A stretch of DNA of 64,000 nucleotides from Evernia prunastri (taxonomy: Eukaryota; Ascomycota; Lecanoromycetes; Lecanorales; Parmeliaceae). Shown piece by piece: positions 23,806 to 34,323 of the stretch (positions are counted from its first letter, which is position 1; each line of letters starts with the position of its first letter). Location of the stretch: assembly GCA_003184365.1 (NCBI GenBank), contig NKYR01000064.1:154076-218075 (forward strand), given 5' to 3'. The position numbers and the translations under genes are program-made. Under the pieces are notes generated by a model. That model ran no database searches. It was given only the letters and a program-made list of their open reading frames with translations, and was not told the DNA's origin.

Positions 23806-24783
23806 TTGATGGAACATCAGTGGCTAAGACTCAGGTACGACCAACAAAAATGCATGCGAATCATAATCGAAACTGTCTTTGTGTTGACTTCCCCATTCGC
23901 CCCCGATTATCTTGTTATTAGCACCCACAGCGATTCATAGCTATTCATTTACCATAGGGGAGACTTTCGGACACGCCCTCAAGCATTGCTCAAACCACCC
24001 TCAAAAGCGGTCCGTCTCTTCTTCCCAACCCGTGACATACCTCCACACTGTGTCGCCCTCAACCTTAAACCAAACCCTGGCTAGGCCCTCGCTCACAATC
24101 GTAGAAAAGGACAGAATCACGTCCCCCAGACAGTGACTTGACTGGGGTCTGACTGCGCTTTGATGAATAAAGGTGAGAGCAGTAGTCATCAAGGGCAGTT
24201 CATAGGTGTTCATAGGTGTTCAACACCCAGATGGGGTGCCTGCACAGCTATGTTTCAGAAATTGAAAATTGGGGACTTCTGGTGAGACTCCTGCTACGGG
24301 CATCGAGACCCTTCAATTGAAGGTTTGTTTTCTTTGAGTAAATGCTGCCTGCCTACCTCGCCTTCCTATTTGGTCACCTGGGCGTGCTGAGTGAGCTGAT
24401 TATCAATACCAAAGGCCCCTTCGCCACATATGGTAAATGGCCCTTTCCGGATCCTTTGCCACCATTATACAGATGATTCCGTCAGCGATCCGAAATTATG
24501 ATACGTGGGAGTTCGGAAGGATGTGCAACGGAGATAATCGGAATGGTGGGTGGTAGCCAATGACACGCTAAAGCTGCGCAGGTACTCGGTGCTGACGAAA
24601 CTGCTTAATTGCTGCAGTCATAAGCATAAGGTAGTATTTGTCAAATCCCTAATCCTTAATCAGCCTTTGTCCTCAAGTTCAAAATGTGTCTGCTTCGGCC
24701 ATGCGTCCGATGTCTTTCCCACTGTCCTTGCGCTATCTTGAATCTAAGGCACTGTCTATCTGTCTCTTTGGAGAGCGCCTTTC
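23806..24783. other. Intergenic, no gene seen
   Basis: About 980 bp with only short, domain-free frames. It contains a small tandem repeat of GTTCATAGGT (about 2.5 copies, 24198-24220). It should hold the 3' end of the GH20 gene and the promoter of the rhodopsin-domain gene. Confidence 0.5.
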
Positions 24784-25856
24784 ATGAATTCTAGTGTCCC
24801 AACCGGTGTCCCGTCGAGGGCTCATGAGATAATCACAACCGCAATCGCCTCTTCTGTACTCTCTACCATCTTCGTGGCACTTCGGATATACACCAGGTCG
24901 CGGATCAACCGCGCGATAGGCTGGGACGATTATGCCGCGCTCGTCACCCTACCATTCTGCATCGCCTACGCCGTCCTCCTAGGCGTCTCGACCCGCTATG
25001 GAATGGGCCTCCACGCCAGGGACTTCCCCGGAGACCTCAGAGAGCAGTACCAAAAGTGGATCTTCATAGCGTCCTGCACGTACTTGCCCAGTCTCCTCGG
25101 CTACAAGATGTCGATACTCTTTCTGTACCTGCGGGTCTTCGACGTCAATCGAAGTTTTCGATACTGCACTTGGGCTGTCATGTTCATCACGTTCGGCTAC
25201 CTGTTCAGCAGTTTCTGGACTCAGATATTCGGCTGCCAGCCCATCGCCAAATACTGGAAGCCCGAAATCCCAGGTCACTGCATCCTCACGCTCAAGGCCG
25301 ACTACGGTTACGGCTCGCTGAACTTTATAACGGATCTGTTGATATTCATCCTGCCACTTCCCATGGTATGGCGACTGCAGCTGTCTCGGAGAGACAAGAT
25401 AGGGGTATCGGTCATCTTCATGGTTGGCTCCGTGTGAGTCCGATCCATCCTTTTGCATCCAGAGCGGCCCCAGCTGACTGTGCATTTAGGAACTGGGCCG
25501 TCGCCATCGTACGTTTCGTCTACGCGGTGCGAGACCTCACAGCGGCAGATCGTCCGTGGATAGCCGCCGAGACTTTCCTCTGGAGCATCATCGAGGTCAA
25601 CACGGGTCTCATCTGCGCTTGCGTACCCGTCCTGAAGCCATTCTTCAGGCATATTGTCCCAAAAAGGGTCACCGATAGATCGTGGCCCTTTGGAAAGCGC
25701 AAGCGCAGCTGGAGTGGAGATGCGCTCAATGACCACAGAACGCACAGCCATCGGTCGTACATCGAGTTGGAGCATGGAAAAGGAAAGAGCCAGGATACTT
25801 CGAGGCAGGATATCTCGAGCCGAGATACCTCGACTAGCTCACCTACTGATCGGTAA
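24784..25856 (+). CDS. Fungal rhodopsin-domain integral membrane protein
   Basis: This is a large fungal family of seven-helix proteins (rhodopsin domain, PF20684 type) of uncertain role; it is not a retinal-binding opsin. Two exons, 24784-25433 and 25490-25856, code for 338 residues. Seen: IGWDDYAALVTLPFCIAYAV with the family WDD motif; GLHARD; YKMSILFLYLRVF; FGCQPIAKYW; then after the intron NWAVAIVRFVYA, ETFLWSIIEVNTGLICACVP, and a polar, Ser/Arg-rich tail. The junction codon GT|G restores SVNWAVAIVR. A decayed relative lies at 60223-61596 on the other strand. Confidence 0.9.
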
Positions 25857-26269
25857 ACGCCTGAATCGTCGAGAGTCGGATGTAGTGTTATCTCTTCCAG
25901 GGCGAGGGGGAGGGCGATCTCAGGAGAGAGCTGGCTAAACATTATCCACCACTAGACTATTAGAATTAGCAGTCCAGACTAACTCATCCAGGCCTTTAAA
26001 CGAGTTCAGGACCATGTACCAACGATACTTTAATTGGACTGGTCCGAGCTACTAGCCTAGACTCGTAGTCCAGAAAGTGGAGGCGGACTGTCGGGCGCCT
26101 TGGCTTTCGTAAGGTATCTACCCGATTGAGATTCAAAACAGCGCCACAGCAAACACCACGGTTCCTCCACAGTCCTCCTTGTTTGATTAAAGGGTTCCGC
26201 TTTGACTGCCCGTTTCATGCTCCAAATTGTGGGTCTCGCCAGGCGGCTTTCCCGAAAGACTATTCTTTT
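25857..26269. other. Intergenic left of the inverted-repeat element
   Basis: About 410 bp without a frame of interest. It holds the 3' flank of the rhodopsin-domain gene. Confidence 0.45.
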
Positions 26270-26720
26270 AGCGTATCGTATTCAAAATCCATTTCGCGCT
26301 CTTGACATTTAGTCTCGACCCCACCTCCATAGATTTAAATCATCAACTTTACAATTTTAGATCGGGTGAAAATCTTTTTAATGTATGAAATGGGTGTCTT
26401 ATCGCCATGATTCTGAACATGTTAAGTTTAAAAAAATTCTATAAGAAATTGACTGATTTATGAAGTCTTATAAAAATTCAAAGGTTTAAGCGACATCGCC
26501 CGACAAATTTCTTTCTATTAATAATATCAAATTTCTAGTGAAAACGGTAGTTGAAAATTTAATATTCTACATGTATATTTTTGAGTAAACGATCTTGCGA
26601 TTCTAAAGCTATAATAATTATCAAAATCTGATCTATAGTTGTAAAATTAATGATTTGTATGTATGGGGGTGGTGTCGAGATCAAAATGCCAAGAGCGCGA
26701 AATGGATTTTGAATACGCTA
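26270..26720. mobile_element. MITE-like AT-rich element with terminal inverted repeats
   Basis: The ends are inverted copies. Positions 26277-26304 match the reverse complement of 26690-26717 over 28 bp with no mismatch (core ATCCATTTCGCGCTCTTG). The similarity continues imperfectly inward through TCTCGACCCCACCTCCAT to about 100 bp on each side. The 441-bp body is strongly AT-rich and has no coding frame, as expected of a non-autonomous DNA element (MITE or foldback). The left end carries a 5-bp repeat (CGTATCGTAT) absent at the right. No clean target-site duplication could be assigned, so the superfamily is unknown. Confidence 0.75.
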
Positions 26721-26766
26721 ATTGTAAGCGCTCGTAGGATAGCTAAGTTCTAACAGATGGCGATCT

Positions 26767-26840
26767 ATGCATCTTGCATCTTGCATCTTGCGACTTCCGA
26801 GCGCCGAGCGTCGAGCGTCGAGCGTCGAGCGTCGAGCGTA
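26767..26840. repeat. Two adjacent 7-bp tandem repeats
   Basis: Three copies of GCATCTT at 26769-26791 are followed within ten bases by six units of GAGCGTC or a one-base variant at 26799-26840. Both repeats have a 7-bp period but unrelated units. They lie 50 bp outside the inverted-repeat element and about 210 bp before a gene start. Confidence 0.85.
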
Positions 26841-27047
26841 AGTGTACCTGCAGCATATCATTTCGCGTGTGCGGAGTATACTATTTTAAACCGTGGCAGG
26901 ACAACCCTGCCGTGCTATTGGATGCCATAAATCTCGTAGTTCAATCTTCTAAATCTCTTCGTACCTTCATCAGTTGCGATCTCTGTTCCCGATCAGTCTG
27001 TCATTTCACCGGCGAACTACCTGTAAGCAACAGTGTCGGAAGGCAAT

Positions 27048-28253
27048 ATGTACGAGAAGTCATGGACGCTCATTCTTGCACCCACTCTATTCCTTGCTCT
27101 ATTTCTCTCGCCCTGCTTCGCAGGCATCATCTGCGACGCCTCCCTCTACGGCAACCCCAGCCCGAATGAATGCTCACAGATCCTTTGGGCCATAGGAAGC
27201 AAGGATCAAATGCGTCATCTTTTTTATATCGGGAACTTGGAAGAACAGCCGTCAGACGTTACGCTAGCGGAGTGGGACAATAGGATTGACGTTGGCGGCG
27301 TGAAAGTTGACAGAGGCGAGTCGGGGGTCGGAAATGCTTTGCGAAGTAGAGTGGACTGACTATCGGTCAATGCAGATGGCTGTAGCGTATTTATGGAGCC
27401 TGGGTATGACACCCAGCAGAGACTTTGGTATGATACCGGGACGTATGCAAGTTTGGCACAACAAGCAACTCAAGTCCAGAATTATTGCTCGCGCTTCACC
27501 GCGCCCGATTATCAGGCTTCCAGCATGGAAGGTGGTCAGGGCTGGATCGGTAAGGTCGTCAGGACTTGTCTGTCGAGGATGCGGCGAGCTGACTCCTAAC
27601 TTTTTTTTCTTTCAGGCGACAAAGGCCGGCTCCTCGTTGTCATCTATACGAATACATCCAAATTCGCCACTAAATTTGCAGAAAGTATAGCGCATGGGTT
27701 TCTACCCGACTTGACGGAGATTACTGCACGAAATCCGCCAAAATTCTCTCCGCCGAAAAACCCGCCGCCCGTATGCGGACGAACTCATTTTTGCTCAAAG
27801 GCGAGTCACTGTCGGGGTCACTTCAGCTGTATGTGCGTCGCAGACAGATGGCACGGAGAGTTCTACACCAGCTCATGCGTCCAGCCAATTCCTAGCTTGG
27901 GATCAGGACGTGGACTCACTGAGCTCGACTCGCCCAACGCCACTCAGTCGATTGACTCAATCAATGTAACGCTCACGGGAGAGGGCTCGACGGGTCCAGC
28001 ATGCCCTTGTAACTGTACCTATGTCTCGAAGGCTTGCTGCACCTCGCCTTCGGGAATTGTGTACGAGGCACCCGATTTGAGACTGGGTGCTCTTCAGGCT
28101 CCGTCGGTGAATCTAACTTGCAATGCAATGACGGGTGATTTTCAAGCTTCGAACTTGGCGCTCGATGTGACGTTGACACCGAGAGCGGTGGGCCTTGATG
28201 ACGAGGAGCCCGAGGAGCCCCAGTGGCCGACAAACCCCACCAGCAAGTTGTAA
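27048..28253 (+). CDS. Cys-rich secreted protein, function unknown
   Basis: Hypothetical fungal extracellular protein. A signal peptide MYEKSWTLILAPTLFLALFL precedes the cleavage-like SPCFAG. Conserved-looking parts are CDASLYGNPSPNECSQIL, then FMEPGYDTQQRLWYDTG with YCSRF, then GDKGRLLVVIYTN, CMCVADRW, and the Cys cluster CPCNCTYVSKACCTSPSG near the C-terminus. The intron at 27550-27615 (GTAAGG...TTTCAG) is secure by phase. The first intron ends at 27375, but its donor is unsure: the obvious GTGAAA at 27300 does not fit the phase, so a less usual donor (for example GTTACG at 27259) or a frame lesion is possible. The family is known to me only as uncharacterised. Confidence 0.65.
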
Positions 28254-28757
28254 TCAGTCATTTGACCGTAGAAGACGTCGGGCACTTGCTTGGAAGACGT
28301 GACCCATTGCTACTCGAAACTTAGGTGCATCTATACGATAGTGCGGAGGTCTCAGCTGTAAGAAGAATTTTGTATAGAAAGTGGTTTTCACTTTCAAGAA
28401 GTTTGGTCATTTTCGGCATAGGATTTGCCCGTATTATTCAAGTGTAATATTGAGGGTTCAGCCTGGCTCAAGTGAATCCAAAAGCGCGAAAAATACCCTT
28501 CGATGCTGCGGGATGGTAATTCACGCCCTTGAGGAAGCGCCACCCCCGGGTGCGATATCCGGGCGGCTTCGGATAGCTCCGGCTCTGCCTCGTTTGGGGC
28601 TCAAAGCGGGTTGGAGTAGGGCTGATACTAGCGCTGTCCAGAAATCATCTACTTCTCAGGTTCATAACCATCAATTCTCACAACAGAAGTCTAGAATATC
28701 AGTGGCTCTGTTGATAACTCACAAAGTATATGTCATGCTCCCATTACGACATTGAAG
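28254..28757. other. Intergenic, promoter of the CCCH nucleoporin gene
   Basis: About 500 bp. A GC-rich patch at about 28530-28600 stands out (GCGCCACCCCCGGGTGCG, partly palindromic), but no gene was recognised. Confidence 0.45.
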
Positions 28758-30672
28758 ATGGTGGTATGCAAGTTTTTCGTGCAAGGGAATTGCAGATTTG
28801 GAGGTAATCCACTGAATTGGGTTTACATATCAGCATGCAAATCTGACTGACATCAAAGACCAATGCAAATTCGAGCACCCAGGCAGGAGCACGAACGCAA
28901 ATTCACGTAATCCGTTCGCGCCTCTGCAAAATAATCCGGGCCCGCAAGGAGGTCCAAATCCTGCTCGAGGTACGAGTACCCGCCGATTTTCCCTCTACGA
29001 TTGCACAAAAGAATCGCACTGTTTTCTTGGATCTTTCAAGAGAAATAAGTCCTCAATATTGTTAACTACATAGATCCTTTGCGAAGAAGTTTTTCCAAGT
29101 CTACATCGCCTCTTCCCTTTCAGCCTGATCATAATCAGTCCTTACTAAGACACCATTATTTAGGAAATCCAACCGCACGAGATCTACCGTGGGATTGCCA
29201 AGTGTCCTTGCTGTATGTCTTAGCTAACTTAGCTAAACCTCATCTCTAGATACAAGCTTGACAAGGCTACGATAACCAATGATCTGTCCAAAGAGCGGCC
29301 CCAATGGATCCTATCCGCTTACGGCCCAGGCAGAGATGCACCTCTGCAATTGTTTGGCGGTCACCTGAGAGAACAGAGCTTTGAAGAGCTGCGAATCCGT
29401 CATTATGAGCTGGCTACTCAAGGCAACCAACAACAAGCTATTCAAGAAGCTCAAGCGCTAGTGAACAATGCGGAGCAGCAGATTCAGACTGCCCTCAACG
29501 ACGTTGACGGAGCAGTCAAGTACATAATCAATGGAGAGAACGAGCATCCTAATCGACTGGACGTCTGTAAAGCAAAAGATGCTATGCCGGGCCAACCACA
29601 AACGTTGGCCCCAAATCAGCGAAACACGTCAACGTTTGGCCAGCCTTCAAGCTCAATGCCGGCTTTTGGTCAACCTTCTGCACCATCAGTATTCGGCAGA
29701 CATTCAGCGCCTTCGTTTGCTCAACCATCTGCGTCCAATCCGACCTTTGGCCAGCCCTCTGCACCAACGTTCGGTCAGCCGAGCCGGTCTTCGGCTTTTG
29801 GCCAGCCGTCAGCACTAGGCCGTCCAACGACAAGCTTTGGGCAGCCATCCTCGAGTTTCGGCCAACCCTCCATCTCCGCCCCTGCCTTTAGCCGGTCTTC
29901 CGCTCCAAACCCTCTTGGAGCCCCGCAGCAACAATCCCAAGCCAACGCCTTCGGAAAACCATCGGGACCAGATCTCCTCCCGCAGCAAACAGTAGCCGCA
30001 ACAAATCCTTTCAGTCAGCCATCGGGTCTCACACAAAATCCTACATTCGGACAGCCGTCAGTTCCTTCGCAACCAAGCACATTTGGGAGACCGTCCACAC
30101 TGAATCCCTCGCCTGCTGTTATCCAGCCGGCGACATCCGGTGCCATTGGCGGATTCTCACAGACCTCAACAGCACCTCCGAATCCATTTGATCAACCTAA
30201 GGCGCCTTCGAATATTAGTACCTCCGGGCAGTCATCAACTGTGGCACCGAATCCTTTTGGTCAGACAATGACCTCCTCTGCTAATCAACCTGGCCCCTCG
30301 ATCCCTTCTAACATATCACAGCCTCCTCCTGATCCAGCAGTAAACCGGGCAAATGTTAAATCCACAAGCGGACAAGGAACGAATGGCGTCCAAGTCCAAA
30401 GAGATTCACAGAACAAAGTGACGAGCTGGAAAGGCATGCTCGTAAGGTATTTTGACGACGAGCCGTGCTACAGGAACAACGATGGTAGTTGGCAGAAACT
30501 ATGGTTTCCGGACGGACCACCGGACTTCAGGAAGACTGTCGAACTGCCTGATGAAGCATACGATGAGGCAACGAAAGCAAATTACGGGCATTTAAAAGAG
30601 ACTGGGACTTTCAAGGATGGAATCATGCCACTTCTCCCACCGAAGAGGGAGTGGTGCAGTTGGAATTTTTGA
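28758..30672 (+). CDS. CCCH zinc-finger FG nucleoporin (AMO1/Nup42 type)
   Basis: Nup42-type proteins sit on the cytoplasmic face of the nuclear pore and aid mRNA export; fungal AMO1 is the closest recalled relative. Four exons (28758-28803, 28859-28969, 29164-29212, 29250-30672) are all in phase and give 542 residues. Seen: an N-terminal CCCH finger, VCKFFVQGNCRFGDQCKFEH, assembled only across intron 1; the domain PQWILSAYGPGRDAPLQLFG with FEELRIRHYE; about 15 FGQPS-type FG repeats (29630-30270); and a conserved C-terminal block WKGMLVRYFDDEPCY...FPDGPP. Intron 2 (28970-29163, 194 nt) is unusually long for this window. Confidence 0.9.
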
Positions 30673-30920
30673 GCCTCCTTTCTATTTCGGTTTCATTCGC
30701 GTTGAGATAAGATACCATTGAGCGGACCGCAAGTGAGAAATTTAATCAAAAATTGACAGGATGGGACAATGTAAAATATGGTTGCAGGAGCATCTTATCG
30801 ACCATTCGGCAGAAAAGAGCTTGATATGCGGCTAGCCCAAGACTACCTATGCCAGCTGCATCCGGACAATCACGCCTCAGCCACCTAGCACAGATCAATT
30901 GACATCATATCGTCCGTTCA

Positions 30921-31441
30921 CTAAGCAGCGATTGTAACCTCCACTTCCACGCCAGACTCGATGTTAACGATGATCTGCTTCACGACTTCCGTAGGTGCGT
31001 TGAGACTAGATTGAGCAACGACGCATTAGCATAGGTTCCGTCCATACCGAATAATGCCGCTAGTATCCCGCCTGCATCGACAAGACCTACTCAATCAATC
31101 GCTTGTGGATGCGCATCTCGTACGTATCCCAAGTCTTACTTCCCTCACCGCAAGGCGTCTTCCTCGTAGTGATTTTCAAGCTCTTGGTCGGAAGACGGAC
31201 GGGGCCCTTCACGCGGAGGTCCTTGCTCTTCGCGCGCTCGATGAGCTCCTGGCAGACCTTTTCGAGGCTCTGGATTTTGCGAGATGTCAAGGTGATGCGG
31301 ATCTTGTGGATTTTCTGTAGGAAGTATCGTGAGCAGATGTAACCCCCTTGCTCGCATCAAGGTGCGTTTGTAGACCGTGGGTCAAAGGCGAAAACGTACG
31401 GGTCCTTCACCGAAGTCCTTCTCGGGTTTTTGGTATGACAT
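30921..31441 (-). CDS. RPS20: 40S ribosomal protein uS10 (S20)
   Basis: A structural protein of the small ribosomal subunit head. Three exons, 31441-31400, 31314-31091 and 31005-30921, are in phase and give 116 residues. Seen: MSYQKPEKDFGEGP, KIHKIRITLTSRKIQSLEKV, GPVRLPTKSLKITTRKTPCG, GSKTWDTYEMRIHKRLID, and the end EVVKQIIVNIESGVEVEVTI. An early intron a few codons after the ATG is typical of fungal ribosomal protein genes. The gene is head to head with Sgd1. Confidence 0.97.
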
Positions 31442-31706
31442 CTTGCCTGTCGTGATACGTTGCTGGATACTGGAGTATGGGAGATTGGAGTTTCTGGGGC
31501 TTTGCTGTTGCCAATCACGACCTGAACAGCTGGGTTCGGTAATGTGATGAAAGGCTGATATCGAATTTGTAGTTGTCTAACCGCTGGTCGAGGTTTTGTG
31601 TGGACGTCGAAACTCTTGGCGATGCTCGCTAAAATCTTTAACTCCGGCGAAAGTCCGACAAATTTGGCTACCGACCAGATCAAATCTGTTTGACGCTGAA
31701 TTGTAC
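31442..31706. promoter_or_regulatory. Shared bidirectional promoter region uS10 / Sgd1
   Basis: 265 bp lie between two divergent start codons, both for proteins of 40S subunit production or structure. Shared control is plausible but inferred. No named motif was recognised. Confidence 0.5.
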
Positions 31707-34323
31707 ATGATCACTGCAATGCCGCAGCCCACTCACAATAGTGCAAAGCTTCCACAACAGCTGCTTCAGGAGCTTGGTATCTCTGGTGGGGGTTATGGCG
31801 GCGTTCGGAAGAAACGCGGGGGGCCCACGAACAGAAAAGAGCAGAGGAAAGCTGCCAGAGAGCAGAAGAAATCCGCCCACTTCCCAGTGAGAAATGCGCA
31901 GCACCAGAGAAGACGGCTCAGTCCCGAGCATGGAAGCGAATCACCCACAGAACCCACCGTTGTGGAGCAGAAAAAAGTCACGAGCACTTCTGTGCAACCC
32001 AAAGTGCCAAAGTCGATCTTGAAGAAGCCTAAGCCGTTGGAAGAAAGACCGCGGTTGAAGTCACTTTCGCCTTCTCCGCCTCGATCAAAGAAAGTATCAC
32101 GAGGTGTTCAAGACAAACTTGCAGCTGATGATGCGGAGATTGCAGCATTGGAGAAGGCGCTTGGAGTAAAAGGGAAGAAGAAACTTCCCAAGTCCTTCGA
32201 AGACGATGGCCTAGACTCTTTGCTGGAGGGTATAGATGATGCTGTGGGCTTCAATGAAGACCGATTGGGGAAAAGAAAGAGAAGTGAAGAGGGTGAATGG
32301 CTAGAGAGAAAGAGACAGAAAGCACAGGAGGACAAGTTGATTGTCGAGGAACCTAGCAGCAGCGCATCTTCCCAAGATGAGGGGGATGACAGTCTTATAG
32401 GCAATGAGTATGATGAGGAGGAGGAGGAGGAGGAGGAGAAGGAGGAAGGCGAGGGATTGCGAGGCCAATATGACACGAACGAAGACGATGAGTTTGGATC
32501 CTTTGGCGAAGACGACGAGCCGCTGTTGCCCGCGAAGACCACGAAAAAGACGCGGGAAAATCCATACATTGCCCCTGTGGCCTCTTCCACTATTAGAGAC
32601 GCTGGAAAATACGTTCCACCTTCACTACAAAACATAGATGTCACGGGACCACGAAACCTTTCGCAATTACGGCGACAGATTCAAGGCCTTTTGAATCGGT
32701 TGTCCGAAGCAAACCTCATATCAATACTTGGCGATATGGAAAACATTTATCGCGAGAACCCTCGTCAACATGTCACTACGACGCTTCTTGATTTGCTGAT
32801 GGGGCTTCTCTCTGATCCTACCACTCTGCAAGATACTTTCATTATCCTACATGCAGGCTTCATTGCTGCGGTATACAAAATCGTAGGAACAGATTTTGGT
32901 GCCCAAACGATTCAAAGGATAGACGAGGACTTCAGCCGTAACTATAGCTTAGGCACAGGTCATGATATGACTGGTAAAAAGTTGACCAACCTAATAAGTT
33001 TACTTGCAGAGCTATACAATTTCCAGGTCATCGGCAGCAATCTGATCTATGACTTCGTTCGCCTTTTCCTCGATGAATTCTCTGAGACAAATACGGAGCT
33101 CCTTCTGAAGATCATCCGCAACTCAGGTCCCCAATTAAGGCAAGACGATCCAGCCTCGTTGAAAGAGATTGTGCTGCTACTGCAGGCCGTAGTAGCCGAG
33201 TCGGGGGAAGAAAAGCTGTCCGTTCGAACAAGGTTCATGATCGAAACGATCAACAATCTTAAAAACAACCGCATGAAGACTGGCGTAGCTGCTTCCACGA
33301 TTACTTCCGAACACACAACTCGAATGAGGAAGACTCTTGGGTCTTTGAACCAAAGAAACATTAGAGCAAGTGAGCCTCTTAGAGTTGGGCTCAAAGATCT
33401 GCGTCAAAAAGACAAGAGAGGCAAATGGTGGCTAGTAGGAGCGAGCTACAAGGATGACGATGCAGATGCTTTAAAGCGAGCTGAGCAGCCCTCTGCCAAC
33501 CATGGCAAAAGCAGTAGAGAGGTTAACATGGATGGTGTTGCTGCCGATCTGGTACAACTTGCAAAGGAACAGCGGATGAACACCGATATAAGGCGCTCAA
33601 TCTTCATCGCTGTCATGTCCGCGACGGATTACAATGATGCATACGTCCGTTTGATGAAATTACGTCTCAAAAGGAGCCAGGAGTTGGAAATACCGAAGGT
33701 GCTGATACATTGTGCCGGGGCTGAAAAAGTATACAATCCGTTCTATACATTTCTATCGAGGCGCGTGTGCTCAGACAAGAAGCTGAAAATGTCATTTCAA
33801 TTCTCGCTGTGGGATCTCTTCAAGCAGATGGGTGAAGGTGAAGACGAGCCCGAAGAGAGCAATGAAGATGACGAAGGTAAGCTTGGGTTGAGAAGCCTAG
33901 TCAACCTAGCAAAGATGTTTGGAGTATTGATCGCAGAGGGTGGTTTGGGACTTGGTGTCCTCAAGGTGTGCTCCTCCTTATTTTTACCTGATGTATCCAC
34001 ACTGACCCAACTAGATACTCAACTTTGCCTACCTGCAGCCGAAGACTCGAACATTCGTGGAGATTCTACTCATCACAACAATCTTCCATTCGCAACAGGG
34101 CTCAGGCAAAAGTAGAAACGAGAAGGTTCTGTTGGACATTTTCCTCAAGCCAAAAGAGATTCTTGAGATGGCTAGCGGCCTACGATACTTTTTGAAGAGG
34201 GTCGTCAGTAAGACTGACGTTGCCGGAAATAAGGTCGAGAAAGCAACAGTCAAATGGGGATGTAAGATAGCAGGCGATGCTTTGGCCGTCATGACAACCC
34301 AACAGAAGCCGGCTGACGACTAG
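31707..34323 (+). CDS. SGD1: Sgd1/NOM1 nucleolar MIF4G-MA3 protein
   Basis: Sgd1 (human NOM1) is a nucleolar factor for 18S rRNA maturation that binds the helicase Fal1/eIF4A-III. Two exons, 31707-33965 and 34015-34323, code for about 855 residues. Seen in order: a basic N-terminus GGVRKKRGGPTNRKEQRKA; Glu-rich nucleolar-type stretches (EEEEEEEEKEEGEG); a MIF4G domain from about NIDVTGPRNLSQLRRQIQGL to IETINNLKNNRMK; the family motif GLKDLRQKDKRGKWWLVGAS; and an MA3 domain from MNTDIRRSIFIAVMSATDYN on. A second in-frame ATG four codons in (31719) could be the start. Confidence 0.94.

Noticed and set aside
32108..32644. Ser-rich minus-strand frame inside Sgd1
   Set aside because: Antisense of the Glu-rich stretch of Sgd1 (GAG/GAA read as CTC/TTC and shifted to Ser).
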